A DNA stretch of 64,000 nt from positions 62,001-126,000 of the forward strand of contig NZ_JASATW010000009.1 of assembly GCF_030405905.1 (NCBI RefSeq). Reading direction: 5' to 3'. This document shows positions 41,927 through 50,810 of the stretch, in pieces. A model generated the notes under the pieces. That model saw nothing but the letters and a program-made list of their open reading frames with translations. It did not search any database and was not told the DNA's origin. The DNA comes from Sphaerothrix gracilis. GTDB lineage: Bacteria > Cyanobacteriota > Cyanobacteriia > Phormidesmidales > Phormidesmidaceae. Made by a program: the position numbers and the translations under genes. Positions within the stretch are counted from its first letter, which is position 1, and each line of letters starts with the position of its first letter.

Positions 41927-42500
41927 GAATTTTTGGTGTAGTAATGAATTCAGGCGATGGACTGATAGACACGCTGAAGACTGTGAGTTGCCCCGGATGA
42001 GGGCCAGTCAGCATTCTGAGGGTTTAGTACTAAAACGACAGGCTCTTGCAGCCAGGAACCTAACTAATGCTTCTGCTCAGACGTTTTGAATGGAGACCTA
42101 AATCGAGCTGCTGAGACAGAAAACCTGAGGCCAAACAACCTACTGAGAACTGGGGCGGTTCTCGGCAAGCTACATCACAAGATGATATTCCTCAGTTTAG
42201 GTTCCTAAAATTGCCTTGGCCTGAATACCACACCCTTCTTCTGAGCTGGTAAACACAATCAGGATAAGAAATTTTTATCAGAAAATCGCATTTAGAACTT
42301 TAGCCTTGACGCCGTCACAGATGCTCAGACCCTAGGGCCAAAATTGCCTGAATTCTATACACACGGGGGAACTGATCTCGCCGCTTTAAGGCGATCGCAC
42401 AGTTTTACTGCTTGCCATCATGCAAAAATGCTTGTGGCATCTAAAACAAACCCTACAGCAACTCTTAGGATCAGAATGTTGTCGCTGCAGGGTCTTGAAA
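41927..42500. other. Gene-free stretch upstream of the GH9 gene
   Basis: About 570 bases with only shadow frames. It should hold the promoter of the cellulase gene. Nothing recognisable as RNA gene or repeat. Confidence 0.4.
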
Positions 42501-43178
42501 TCAAGCAGCCATTTTGCCAGAGTTGTTGGCTCGCAAGTGTTCAACCTGGGTGGCCAGATCCTGCAGCTGGTGCAGCAGCAAATCAATCTGGTTCTCAGAG
42601 GCGGCAGACTGAGTGGAACGAGATGGCAAATCCGCACCCTCTATTTTGGGAACCATTGTCAGTGTTTTTGGGTCGTGACTTATAGCATCACTGGATACCG
42701 CGACTGCTGTCGGCTCTACCAGCGGAGCTTCGGAAACAGTGGCACTAGAAAATCGGGATGCTGGTGTTGCCGCGAGTTGAGCAACAGGCGCAGGCTGAGG
42801 CTCTAAAAAGTCTTCTAGATTTTGAGCTTTCAACCGTGCCTCAGAAAACTTAATTCGCTCTAACTCGGCTTGGTAAGAGGACAAACTACGCTCTAACTTA
42901 GATGACTTTTCTTTCTCTACTTCGGATTGGGTAGCCGCCAACCGCCAGCCGTTAATGCCCAAAATCCCTGATCCAATTGCGAGGCTAAAAGCTCCGGCAA
43001 CCCCTAAGTAAGGACCTGTAAGAGCATTGAGTTCAGATGAGAAAATCGACTGATTTTGCATCTGAACTTCAATAGGTTGAGAACGAAAGATAGCTAAGGG
43101 AGCAGTAGCAATTGTAAATAGAGCACCACTAACACAGAGAGAAGAAATAAACGTCTTTTGCAGAGATGATAACGTCAT
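42501..43178 (-). CDS. Two-TM coiled-coil protein of unknown function
   Basis: 225 residues. Two membrane segments (about 11-30, SLCVSGALFTIATAPLAIF, and 53-76, LGVAGAFSLAIGSGILGING), then a charged coiled coil (ATQSEVEKEKSSKLERSLSS and on to about 120), an Ala/Pro/Val-rich linker, and a short C-terminal helix (IDLLLHQLQDLATQVEHLRA). No named family recognised. The architecture would suit a membrane scaffold. It stands alone on the minus strand, upstream of the GH9 gene, with 570 bases between. Confidence 0.65.
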   Translation of the reverse strand: MTLSSLQKTFISSLCVSGALFTIATAPLAIFRSQPIEVQMQNQSIFSSELNALTGPYLGVAGAFSLAIGSGILGINGWRLAATQSEVEKEKSSKLERSLSSYQAELERIKFSEARLKAQNLEDFLEPQPAPVAQLAATPASRFSSATVSEAPLVEPTAVAVSSDAISHDPKTLTMVPKIEGADLPSRSTQSAASENQIDLLLHQLQDLATQVEHLRANNSGKMAA

Positions 43179-44404
43179 AGGTTTTCCTAGCTGACAGCAC
43201 TAAACACAACACTGAAAGCAAAGCTTCTGGTAGAGAGCATCCCAGGCTTAGCCGGCGAATTTACTGAAACGTTAGTTCACTTTTAATCTGATCGAAGCGG
43301 ACTACCGTACCAAATTTGAATGGTTTATTTTTCAGATTCACCCTTAGACAAATACTATCCGTATACGAGATATTAAATATTGATGTGACGTAAAAAAAAG
43401 CAGTAAATTGTTAAAGCTTACGTAAATATGGCATCAATAAAGCTTTAAACAAAAGTGATTGATTTTGTTCTGCGATCGCTCAAATTCATAGCTATCAATA
43501 GTTTTAGCGCTTTTTGAAAGCTCAAAAATCAATAAATTGTCAACGTAAATTTGCTCTAGAAGAACTAATTGATAGTACTGAAGCAAGCCTATTTCTGAAG
43601 GAAAATAATTTTTGCCCTCGTCAATCTACCTTTAGGCATAAATCAGCGCTAGACGGCTTTAAATTCAGCAGCAGCCGCGCACCGTCGCTCAAATATACCT
43701 TTATCTAGCGCTATGATCGCAAAGCTGACTAGGCGCAATTGGGTCATGGCGTCAGCAACTTTCAGTTTGAAAACTCAGCTGGGTTTAGGGTTGACTCCAG
43801 CTTTGGCCCTTCGCTCATGAAAGTGAGCAGATGAAGTATTTTTCTATCTGAGCCCTCCATCTGCTCGCCAGCAACTTTAGGGTTAATAGTCTTGAAAACT
43901 AGTGAGGCAGACAATCAAGAACCTAGCGGACTGACACGCCTAAAACAGTGCAAATTTTTGAAAGGCTGAAACTCTTGTATCCAATGCGTTACGCTAGCAC
44001 TAACAGCGCCCTATTCAATGCCTTATTTTAGCTGTGTTGTGGCACTAAGTTCCGCAGGTTGACAGGTAATGCCAAATACGGGGTGCTGTAGGCCGAGAAA
44101 TCATCTGCCGGGGCTATTCCAGAGGCCAGCGCCCGGACCTCAAGCAGTTTTTTGAGAAAATTCTAGTTTATTTTTGTCAGAAAGTGCGCTGCTTAGATTT
44201 TTTACTGCGTACGGGATCGATTGGGAGATAGTCTCAAATCGCAGCTGCGCTACTTTAGGACCTATTTTTGCCGGATACTTAGAGTAAGGTCTGCCCCTTT
44301 TGGAGAAATAAAGATTTTGTAATCTGCATAAAAGCATTGAGCTTTCCCTGATGAAATACAGAACGATTTAGGTCAACTGTATACGCTTCAGGAGGCAAAT
44401 TCCT
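43179..44404. other. Gene-poor A/T-rich region of 1.2 kb
   Basis: I find no supported gene. A 64-codon frame at 43514-43708 has no family resemblance and no ribosome site. The minus strand at 44040-44150 contains a short frame (about LEVRALASGIAPADD) that might be debris. The last 30 bases hold the good ribosome site AGGAGGCAA for the DUF4114 gene. Confidence 0.4.
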
Positions 44405-45382
44405 ATGAGCACGTTTAGTTTTCTGTTTAAGAAAAGGCTTACTTCAAAGGCAAAAGACCAAACAGCACAGAATGAATCTGAACGCTTGCTGAAGCAGGCT
44501 TACATCCTAGAGCCTATTTTGACTCCAAGTGGTCTCCCGTTCGAGCTTGAGACCGAAACTAATGAAATTTCAGTTGATGAAGTTGATTGGGCAGAGTTGG
44601 AAGAAAATATTTCAGACTTTGATTTTGAGTCTGATGATTCAAAAGATATTGCTCTAGATAATGCTGAAGTTCATAAAGTGTTTGTGTCAGAAGATTTGCC
44701 TTACGATTTTCTTGATCCACAGACAGTTGGGTTTGAGTCTGGTACCTTTTGGGTTCATGAAACTGGCGAAGTTACTATTGACTGACTATCTCTTTGATGG
44801 AGGTGGTTATCAGGGGGAATTAGCTTTTTTAGTCTCGAAGGGATGTCACTACCTGGTACTGATGATTTTGTTCCAGAAGATTTCATTCATGAGGCGGCAA
44901 GTCGTGCTTTGAGTGATTCTGAACTCGGTCATATTGCTGTTAGCGATCGCACTGAAGGTGCTCGCTTCAGCGGCCATATGTCTGGTGAAAATAGAGATCT
45001 CAATGCTGGAGATTATTTGGGAGCAAAAACGTTTAAGATGCGCCCCGGTGATGAAATTGGCTTCATGCTGGTGCCGAATGGCCGGGTACAGGAGGTGCTG
45101 GATAATCCTGAAATTGGCGGGGCAAAAAGGCCGCTGTTTTCCCTGGACACTCTTAATCCCAATGGCATGTTTCACACAGGGCAAATTGCCGATGTTACGG
45201 GAGATGGCAACACTTTTGTATTTGAAGATTTACGAGTTGATGGCAAATCAGACTTGGACTACAACGATCTGATTTTTCAGGTACGAGGAGCTGAAGCTCG
45301 CAATGTGATGAGAGTGGAAGAAATCACAGGCGCTCCCCCTGCCTGGATGAATACTGATTTGGGCCAAGCCATTGTTGGTTGA
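44405..45382 (+). pseudogene. DUF4114 protein gene broken by two compensating frameshifts
   Basis: ATG at 44405 gives 126 residues ending HETGEVTID at a TGA (44783-44785). The next residues, DYLFDGGGYQGELAF, continue in a different frame for about 45 bases, and from about 44835 the original frame resumes with SLEGMSLPGTDDFVPEDFI and runs to 45382. The C-terminal part contains the DUF4114 core, FEDLRVDGKSDLDYNDLIFQ, usually a calcium-binding beta domain of surface proteins. The first shift is explained by duplicated TGAC (GAC-TGAC-TAT), the second by one missing T in TTTTTT; together they restore the frame (+4, -1). As written, full-length translation is not possible. A strong AGGAGGCAA site suggests a once expressed gene. 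Sequencing error is possible for the T-run. Confidence 0.75.
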
Positions 45383-45527
45383 GAAAGACGGCGAGTTAGT
45401 ATAGCAATAGATCCAATTATGAGACGATGCTGAGACAGCGCTGTTTTGCGACCCACTAAGCGACCTAGATGTGGCCCTGATCGAAATCTGATAGTCTCCT
45501 TCAAACCCCTTTAAAAGGAGAACGACT

Positions 45528-45796
45528 GTGCCGACTGTGTCAGATACTGCCTACCCTCGCCTGAAGAGCTATCCCATGGAACGGGAACTGGAAATCATCC
45601 ATAGCCCGACTGCTGAAGAACGCGATCTGGCCCAGCAGTTCACGAAAGGCCAAGCTGCCTACATTAGGTTTCTCATTTGCTTAAAACCTTTCAGCGCCTA
45701 GGTTATCCTGTTTCAGTATCCGATGCACCAGCAGCTATCGTTCAACACATTGTTGTCACCACTCAAACGGCAATTACCCGTGCCGACTTAGCATGA
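45528..45796 (+). pseudogene. N-terminal fragment of a Tn3-family transposase
   Basis: A GTG with AAAAGGAG upstream starts VPTVSDTAYPRLKSYPMERE, then PTAEERDLAQQFTKGQAAY, which is the DUF4158-like N-terminus of cyanobacterial Tn3 transposases. At about 45690 the frame shifts (LICLKPFSA stop versus KTFQRLGYPVSVSDAPAA) and a TGA closes it at 45794-45796. The remaining 900 or so residues of such a transposase are absent. No 38-base Tn3 inverted repeats were recognised. Confidence 0.65.
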
Positions 45797-45894
45797 ATGC
45801 GGGATTGACTTCCATAAGAGAGACAGACTACTCAGAAATTTCACCTTTGGCGGCTATACTACGCCCAGCAGGCTGTAACAGGCAGGAAGATGCG

Positions 45895-46086
45895 ATGAGT
45901 CAGCAGGCCCAGCTAGTTGAATATCTACAGCGAGAACTGGCGGTTCCGTCAGAAGCGATTGCTTTGGGACTGCGGCAGTCGGCTGCGATGCCGAATCTGT
46001 TGCCAATGGTGCTGTGGCAGTATGGATTGGTGACAACGACTCAGCTAGAGCAGATCTTTGACTGGTTGGAAGCGAGGGTAAGTTAG
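45895..46086 (+). CDS. DUF2949 protein
   Basis: 63 residues from the ATG giving MSQQAQLVEYLQRELAVP. SEAIALGLRQSAAMPNLLPM and VLWQYGLVTTTQLEQIFDWL are the DUF2949 signature, a helical family restricted to cyanobacteria, of unknown role. The frame is open 34 codons further upstream, but this part overlaps the transposase fragment and has no family match. Confidence 0.85.
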   Translation: MSQQAQLVEYLQRELAVPSEAIALGLRQSAAMPNLLPMVLWQYGLVTTTQLEQIFDWLEARVS

Positions 46087-46118
46087 ATTGGACAGGAGTG
46101 GGTCGCAGGAATTAGATT

Positions 46119-46799
46119 ATGGTTCAAACTGCCGCAAGCCCTGATGTCTTATATCCTGATGCCGACGGTCAACCAATGGCAGACAACACTCAGCAGTACC
46201 GTTGGATTGTTCGTCTGGTGACTAATCTGAGGCAGCTGCTTAAAGATAAAACTGCTTTTGTCGCGGGAGATTTACTGTGGTATCCGGTTAAGGTAGACAG
46301 CCCCCCTGTGCCAGCGCAAGCTCCTGATGCGATGGTCGCGCTCGGTCGTCCAGCGGGCGACCGGGGTAGTTATAAGCAGTGGGAGGAGGCAGGCGTTGCG
46401 CCACAGGTGGTGTTTGAGATTATTTCGCCGAGTAATACAGCGACGGAAATCTCTCAGAAGCAAGCTTTCTATGACCGATACGGCGTGCTGGAGATGTACT
46501 TCTATGACCCTGATAGTTTTGAGTTTTTGGGTTTGACGCGGCAGAGCCAAAAAGAGCGGCCTACGTTACTGACGCCGCTGAATTTGCCCTGGACTTCGCC
46601 GATACTGGGTATCCGGTTTGAGATGTTCAAGGATGGGCTAGCGCTGTTTTCCCCTGATGGAGAACTGTTCAAAGATCCTGAGGAACTTTTTCAGGAGCGT
46701 AATCAGGCTCAGCAAGAACGTGATCAGGCTCAGCAAAAACTGGAACGGGCGATCGCCAAACTACAGGATCTGGGAATTGATTTGGATGAAGTCGAGTAG
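46119..46799 (+). CDS. Uma2-family (DUF820) PD-(D/E)XK nuclease-like protein
   Basis: 226 residues. The nuclease-like core has AGDLLWYP, the PDAMVALG Asp, and VVFEIISPSNTATEISQKQA, giving the D...E-x-K-like set of Uma2. A tail of about 35 residues (EERNQAQQERDQAQQKLERA-like) forms a coiled coil, common in this family. Uma2 proteins are greatly expanded in cyanobacteria; function is not established. Start follows CAGGAAT. Standalone gene. Confidence 0.88.
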   Translation: MVQTAASPDVLYPDADGQPMADNTQQYRWIVRLVTNLRQLLKDKTAFVAGDLLWYPVKVDSPPVPAQAPDAMVALGRPAGDRGSYKQWEEAGVAPQVVFEIISPSNTATEISQKQAFYDRYGVLEMYFYDPDSFEFLGLTRQSQKERPTLLTPLNLPWTSPILGIRFEMFKDGLALFSPDGELFKDPEELFQERNQAQQERDQAQQKLERAIAKLQDLGIDLDEVE

Positions 46800-47074
46800 G
46801 ACAATCCTCATTTTCAGTCGTCAGCCACGATTTAGCCTGATTAAACCCGTTTACCGTTCAAAAGCTTCAGAATGCTTTATTTCTTCTCGGAGTCTAGCGA
46901 TTGCCGAAACCCTCATTCTTTCGTTAAACCCAGCGGGTGCACTGATACACAAGAGATACAGGCGTTTTCCACAAGCCCTTGCTGTGATTGTTTCTCATTT
47001 GCAAGGTCAAGGAGTAGACCCCGACGAAAATGGAGGTGTAGAATGCAGGTAGAGCAAGGGTTCTAGAACCCGAC
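46800..47074 (+). promoter_or_regulatory. Leader of the three-repeat CRISPR array
   Basis: No gene is recognised. The last 40 bases (TGTAGAATGCAGGTAG, then AAGGG and a GTTCTAGAAC palindrome) match in order the region at 50028-50070 on the minus strand before the leader-proximal repeat of the big array (TGTAGAATGCTTGTAGGG). This shared sequence, at the correct side for both, is the argument for calling both stretches leaders. Confidence 0.6.
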
Positions 47075-47258
47075 CCTTTGAACTTCTTCGGAAGTCGAAC
47101 TAATGGAAACAATAAGTCTAGCAGTATGATTGAAAGGAATGGGTCTACGCCTTTGAACTTCTTCGGAAGTCGAACTAATGGAAACGGTTCAGCAACAGGC
47201 TCAACGGGCACTTCAATCACAGCCTTTGAACTTCTTCGGAAGTCGAACTAATAGAAAC
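47075..47258 (+). CRISPR. Mini CRISPR array: 3 repeats of 36 bases, 2 spacers
   Basis: Repeats at 47075-47110, 47150-47185 and 47223-47258, beginning CCTTTGAACTTCTTCGGAAG and ending TCGAACTAATGGAAAC. Spacers are 39 and 37 bases. The third repeat has ATAGAAAC and marks the distal end. The repeat differs from that of the array at 49043-50027 (reverse complement) at only four positions. Three copies are few, but spacing, identity and the leader make the call firm. Confidence 0.9.
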
Positions 47259-47336
47259 AGCCTTCAAAGATAGCGTCGCCATAATCTGCCAAAGCTTACC
47301 TATAATGCAGGATGGCCCCTTGCCAATAAAACTGCT

Positions 47337-48137
47337 ATGGACTGGCTATTCTATGGACTCAACGCTGTCGCACAAGCCACTCCTAGTCCGCCGACGGCTG
47401 ACGAGCTAGAACTGATCAAGCAGCAAATGGCATTTTTACAAGATGCCAATGCTGCCCTCAACGCTACCTTTGATCGCTATGTCAGCATGGTGCAGCTTAC
47501 CCTAGCCACCGCCGGTGGCATTGTGGGTGTGGTGGCGGTGCTCGGGGCGGCTGTTTCCATCAAAAGCCTGCAAGATTTCTATGGGACGCTGCGCAGCATT
47601 GAAGGGAAAGTTCGCGAAGCCGTCGATCGCCAAATTGCGGTAGCCTTACGCAGCGATCGCAATCGCCTCAAGCGTTTAGAAGCAATCTTGGCTAGAGAAG
47701 ACATTCCCGAACGAATGCGGGTGGATTATGTGGTGCCGATCGCAACGCCTCAGCAGCGCCCCCAAAGCCTGAGCTTTTTGCTAGAGGTTTTGCAGCGACG
47801 CGGATTTCAGCCGATTTTGAAATATGAGCCGGCGTTTCAAGATCCGGTGGCAGCCCGGCAGCGGCCTTCGTTTAAGACGGATATTGTAGTGCTGGATCTA
47901 CACCATGCAGGGATTGACCAAGATTTGGATCAGGCGAATGCGGTAATTCAGGCGATCGCGGCTAAGGTACCGTCTCAGCGAGCAGCGCTGGTGGTATATG
48001 GCAGTGCGCGTTTCTATCAGGCGATCGCGGATTTGACTCAGCGGGGTGACTATTGCGGCGCATCGAATAATCCGCTGTCGTTGGTGGCGCGGGTGTTGGA
48101 AGCGGCTTATGTGGTGGATGCGGTGAAAATGACTTAA
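47337..48137 (+). CDS. Membrane-anchored protein of unknown function between CRISPR arrays
   Basis: 266 residues. A short coiled coil (ADELELIKQQMAFLQDANAA) precedes a hydrophobic segment (LTLATAGGIVGVVAVLGAAV, about 55-75), another helix with many Arg/Glu, and a C-terminal alpha/beta domain from about 125: VDYVVPIATPQQRPQSLSFL, DIVVLDLHHAG and RAALVVYGSARFYQAI, which looks Rossmann- or receiver-like (alternating strands and helices, VVLDL). No family name can be given. It lies between two arrays of the same CRISPR family and converges on cas4, 8 bases apart. A membrane-linked sensor or effector role is conceivable but unproven. Confidence 0.6.
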   Translation: MDWLFYGLNAVAQATPSPPTADELELIKQQMAFLQDANAALNATFDRYVSMVQLTLATAGGIVGVVAVLGAAVSIKSLQDFYGTLRSIEGKVREAVDRQIAVALRSDRNRLKRLEAILAREDIPERMRVDYVVPIATPQQRPQSLSFLLEVLQRRGFQPILKYEPAFQDPVAARQRPSFKTDIVVLDLHHAGIDQDLDQANAVIQAIAAKVPSQRAALVVYGSARFYQAIADLTQRGDYCGASNNPLSLVARVLEAAYVVDAVKMT

Positions 48138-48145
48138 TTGCTTTT

Positions 48146-48783
48146 TCAGCTTGTTCGAGAATGCTTGCTTAGTAAATGGCGTGGAGTGAGGCGGTTGGTT
48201 CCAGGTAAGCAGACTGAGGCGAGTGAGCAGCGATCGCAGAGATTTTGATTTTGAGTAATGGGTGGACGAGTGGAGGTGGCTTGGAGCTGTTGGGCTTGAG
48301 TGATTGCAGCTGATAAGTCTTGGCGGCCTTGCTGATCAAGAGAAACATGCACCAGCACGTTGTCGGTGTGGTAGCGAATGCGGCCTTCTGGGATGGAAAC
48401 GCCGAGTTCGGCTTCTAACAAGCAGGCATAGGCGAGGATTTGGAGGCGATCGCTTTCCAAGCTTGGGGTTGATTTTGGCTGTCGCGGTATGAACGTCCTT
48501 TTTTGTGTTCGTAGGGGATGATTTGTCCGGCTCTGGTTTTGAGGGCATCTACCTTGCCGCGTAGACCAAGCTCGGTATTTTCTAATATGAAGTTATGCCA
48601 TTCGTCAGTGCTTTCTTTTTCGAGTTTGGCGTGAAGCCTGAGTCCTTCATAAATATCGGCATTGGCTTCGCGTAAGCCTTCAACTTCTTGCAGATAAAAA
48701 AGCCGTTTACAGTAGGCTAGGGCGTTGAGTGAACTGACGCAAATGGTTTCTGAAGCGGGAACAGAAGCTGCTGATTTCTGCAT
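48146..48783 (-). pseudogene. cas4: cas4 with a one-base frameshift
   Basis: Two frames, 48415-48783 and 48146-48460, together make one Cas4 exonuclease of about 212 residues. The first has SLNALAYCKRLFYLQEVEG (first Fe-S Cys), EGLRLHAKLE, GLRGKVDAL (catalytic Asp) and IPYEHKKGR (E-x-K). The second continues ESDRLQILAYACLLEAELG (QxxxYAxLLE) and ends with the Fe-S cysteines in NLCDRCSLASVCLP. Between them TGGAAAGC stands where TGGGAAAGC would keep the frame (about 48458). Cas4 trims prespacers during adaptation; no cas1 or cas2 is in the window. Either a decayed gene or a base-calling error. Confidence 0.82.
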
Positions 48784-49010
48784 AGAGTGGCGAGTTCAGG
48801 AGTTGGTTTGATAAGTGTAGAAGGCACGGACGGTTTGGTCTGTTTATTTTTCTATTTATAGTTTTCGCTAGGTTTATTGACCCCAATTAGTCTGGTTTGT
48901 TTCACTGTCGGGATCACGGAACTTTTGATGGCAATACGCCTGTATTTCCTGGTTATTGTGGAGATGCAAATGAACTATTGAGTTCTAAAGATACACATAT
49001 ATTTAAAAGA

Positions 49011-49047
49011 GAAACGGGAGTTTTGATCACATCAAAACTCCCGTTTC
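49011..49047 (-). terminator. Perfect hairpin overlapping the distal repeat of the large array
   Basis: GAAACGGGAGTTTTGAT (49011-49027), loop CAC, and its exact complement (49031-49047) form a 17-base stem. The last five bases belong to the final repeat of the array, read on the minus strand. On that strand the stem is followed by TCTCTTTTAAAT, so it can end the array transcript as an intrinsic terminator. Confidence 0.75.
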
Positions 49048-50027
49048 CATTAATTCAACTTCCGAAGAAGTTTAGAGGGATCGCAGCAGGATTAAAGCAA
49101 ACACTAGAGGATGTTTCCATTAATTCAACTTCCGAAGAAGTTTAGAGGTGCAGATAACTCTTCTAGCTTCTGGGCCATCTATTACTACATGTTTCCATTA
49201 ATTCAACTTCCGAAGAAGTTTAGAGGCAGAGGTTAGTACATGAGTATTCAAGACATTCTGGCTAAGGTTTCCATTAATTCAACTTCCGAAGAAGTTTAGA
49301 GGGATGGGTAGAAATGCAACCCCTTTACCTATAATTGAGTTTCCATTAATTCAACTTCCGAAGAAGTTTAGAGGGACTTATTTAGAGCAAGAAACAAAGA
49401 GACTTTCAAAAGTTTCCATTAATTCAACTTCCGAAGAAGTTTAGAGGTTCTTGATTGGGATTATATTCCCTCTCTTGATGTGTTTCCATTAATTCAACTT
49501 CCGAAGAAGTTTAGAGGATGAATTTCTAAAACTTTCTCTAGAAAAAAGAATTGGTTTCCATTAATTCAACTTCCGAAGAAGTTTAGAGGAATTCAATTAG
49601 CTACAGCTTGCTTTACTTCACGGAGTTTCCATTAATTCAACTTCCGAAGAAGTTTAGAGGAAGTTGATTTAGAGCCGTTCAAAAAATATGACCACTTGTT
49701 TCCATTAATTCAACTTCCGAAGAAGTTTAGAGGTACCATTTCTGTAGAAAATATTCGGGCGGTGGTGAGTTTCCATTAATTCAACTTCCGAAGAAGTTTA
49801 GAGGCTAACTCGAAGTAAGGTTGATTTATATCTGATTGACGGTTTCCATTAATTCAACTTCCGAAGAAGTTTAGAGGGCGCCGCTTCAAGGTTACGGAAA
49901 ATCTGAGATTCTTGAGTTTCCATTAATTCAACTTCCGAAGAAGTTTAGAGGGCTCTGAAGTACCTTTGATACTGCAATAGGTCTAAGTGTCGTTTCCATT
50001 AATTCAACTTCCGAAGAAGTTTAGAGG
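49043..50027 (-). CRISPR. CRISPR array 2: 14 repeats of 36 bases, 13 spacers
   Basis: On the plus strand repeats begin GTTTCCATTAATTCAACTTC and end CGAAGAAGTTTAGAGG. Starts: 49043, 49113, 49191, 49267, 49339, 49412, 49482, 49554, 49625, 49698, 49769, 49842, 49916, 49992. All copies appear identical. Spacers are 34-42 bases. Read on the minus strand the repeat contains AACTTC-TTCG-GAAGTT, a 6-base stem with a UUCG tetraloop, and ends ATGGAAAC, a likely 5' tag; so transcription runs leftwards from a leader at 50028 and beyond. Spacer variability and conserved repeats suggest recent activity. No interference genes of a type I system are in the window; the frameshifted cas4 is the nearest cas gene. 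Confidence 0.97.
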
Positions 50028-50190
50028 AGCGGACTCCAGGACTCCCTCCCTACAAGCATTCTACAGCGAATTTGCAAGGTGGACTTGTGTAATATCAATA
50101 AGCTGCCTCTATTCTCAATAAGGATGTCCTTAAAATAGCCAAAAGCCTTATTCTGCAAAGAATGCAAGGTGGATAACCTCATCATAGAGA
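50028..50190 (-). promoter_or_regulatory. Leader of CRISPR array 2
   Basis: A/T-rich DNA next to the leader-proximal repeat. On the minus strand it contains TGTAGAATGC, as does the leader of the mini array. TGCAAGGTGGA occurs twice on the plus strand (about 50082 and 50163). GGACTCCAGGACTCC next to the first repeat is a short direct repeat. Confidence 0.6.
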
Positions 50191-50447
50191 TCATGGCCAT
50201 ACCGCAAAGGTGCTTGCCATCAGCATTCCCAGCTCAGCAAACCGCCCAAATCGTCATAGTCAACGCCAACACCCAGAGATGCTTGCAACCCCTCATCCTT
50301 CCAGCGCGATCGCATTGTCCCTGCCAAAATTCTCTATCTGTAGACTGAATCGGCCAATTTCTTCAGTTTCATCTCCGGAATTAACCGAAGACATTCTGAA
50401 GATTATCAGCAACCAGAGAAAAGCTTGCTTAGGCTAGAACAAATTTT
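50191..50447. other. Spacer between array 2 leader and IS1
   Basis: No convincing gene; the frame at 50210-50437 shows no family resemblance and has no ribosome site. Confidence 0.35.
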
Positions 50448-50510
50448 GGTAGTGCCCCAGGGGTAATGATGTGTTTGTTAAGGTGATCAAGAAGAAACCC
50501 TTGACGACTC

Positions 50511-50810
50511 ATGCCGACCTGCCCTGAGTGCCAAGCCACTTATATCGTCAAAAACGGCCACATCCATACGGGTAAGCAACGCTATCTCTGCCGCCAATGC
50601 GGCTACCAGTTCGTTGAGGAGCCGACGGATAAACGCATCGATCAGGCCACGCGAGAGCTGATTGACCGGCTGCTGTTAGAACGGATCTCGATGGCCGGTA
50701 TCGCGCGAGCGGTACAGGTTTCTGAGCAATGGCTCCAGGATTACGTCAATGACAAAGCCGCACAAACCGCGACTCGGGCTGAGGTAGTGCCCAAAAAAAG
50801 GGGCCTTTGA
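50511..50810 (+). CDS. insA: IS1 protein InsA (zinc-finger and helix-turn-helix)
   Basis: 99 residues. CPECQATYIVKNG and YLCRQCGYQF make the N-terminal zinc ribbon, then RELIDRLLLERISMAGIARA is the helix-turn-helix that binds the IS ends. The 3' end contains seven A (50793-50799), a slippery run at which ribosomes can shift -1 to continue into InsB', giving the active transposase. Alone InsA represses. Confidence 0.88.
   Translation: MPTCPECQATYIVKNGHIHTGKQRYLCRQCGYQFVEEPTDKRIDQATRELIDRLLLERISMAGIARAVQVSEQWLQDYVNDKAAQTATRAEVVPKKRGL

Noticed and set aside
43514..43708. 64-codon ORF in the 1.2 kb gene-poor region
   Set aside because: No ribosome site, no family match, composition like non-coding DNA.
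46657..47066. Frames overlapping the Uma2 end and the mini-array leader
   Set aside because: They run through the coiled-coil codons in another frame and through CRISPR leader sequence.
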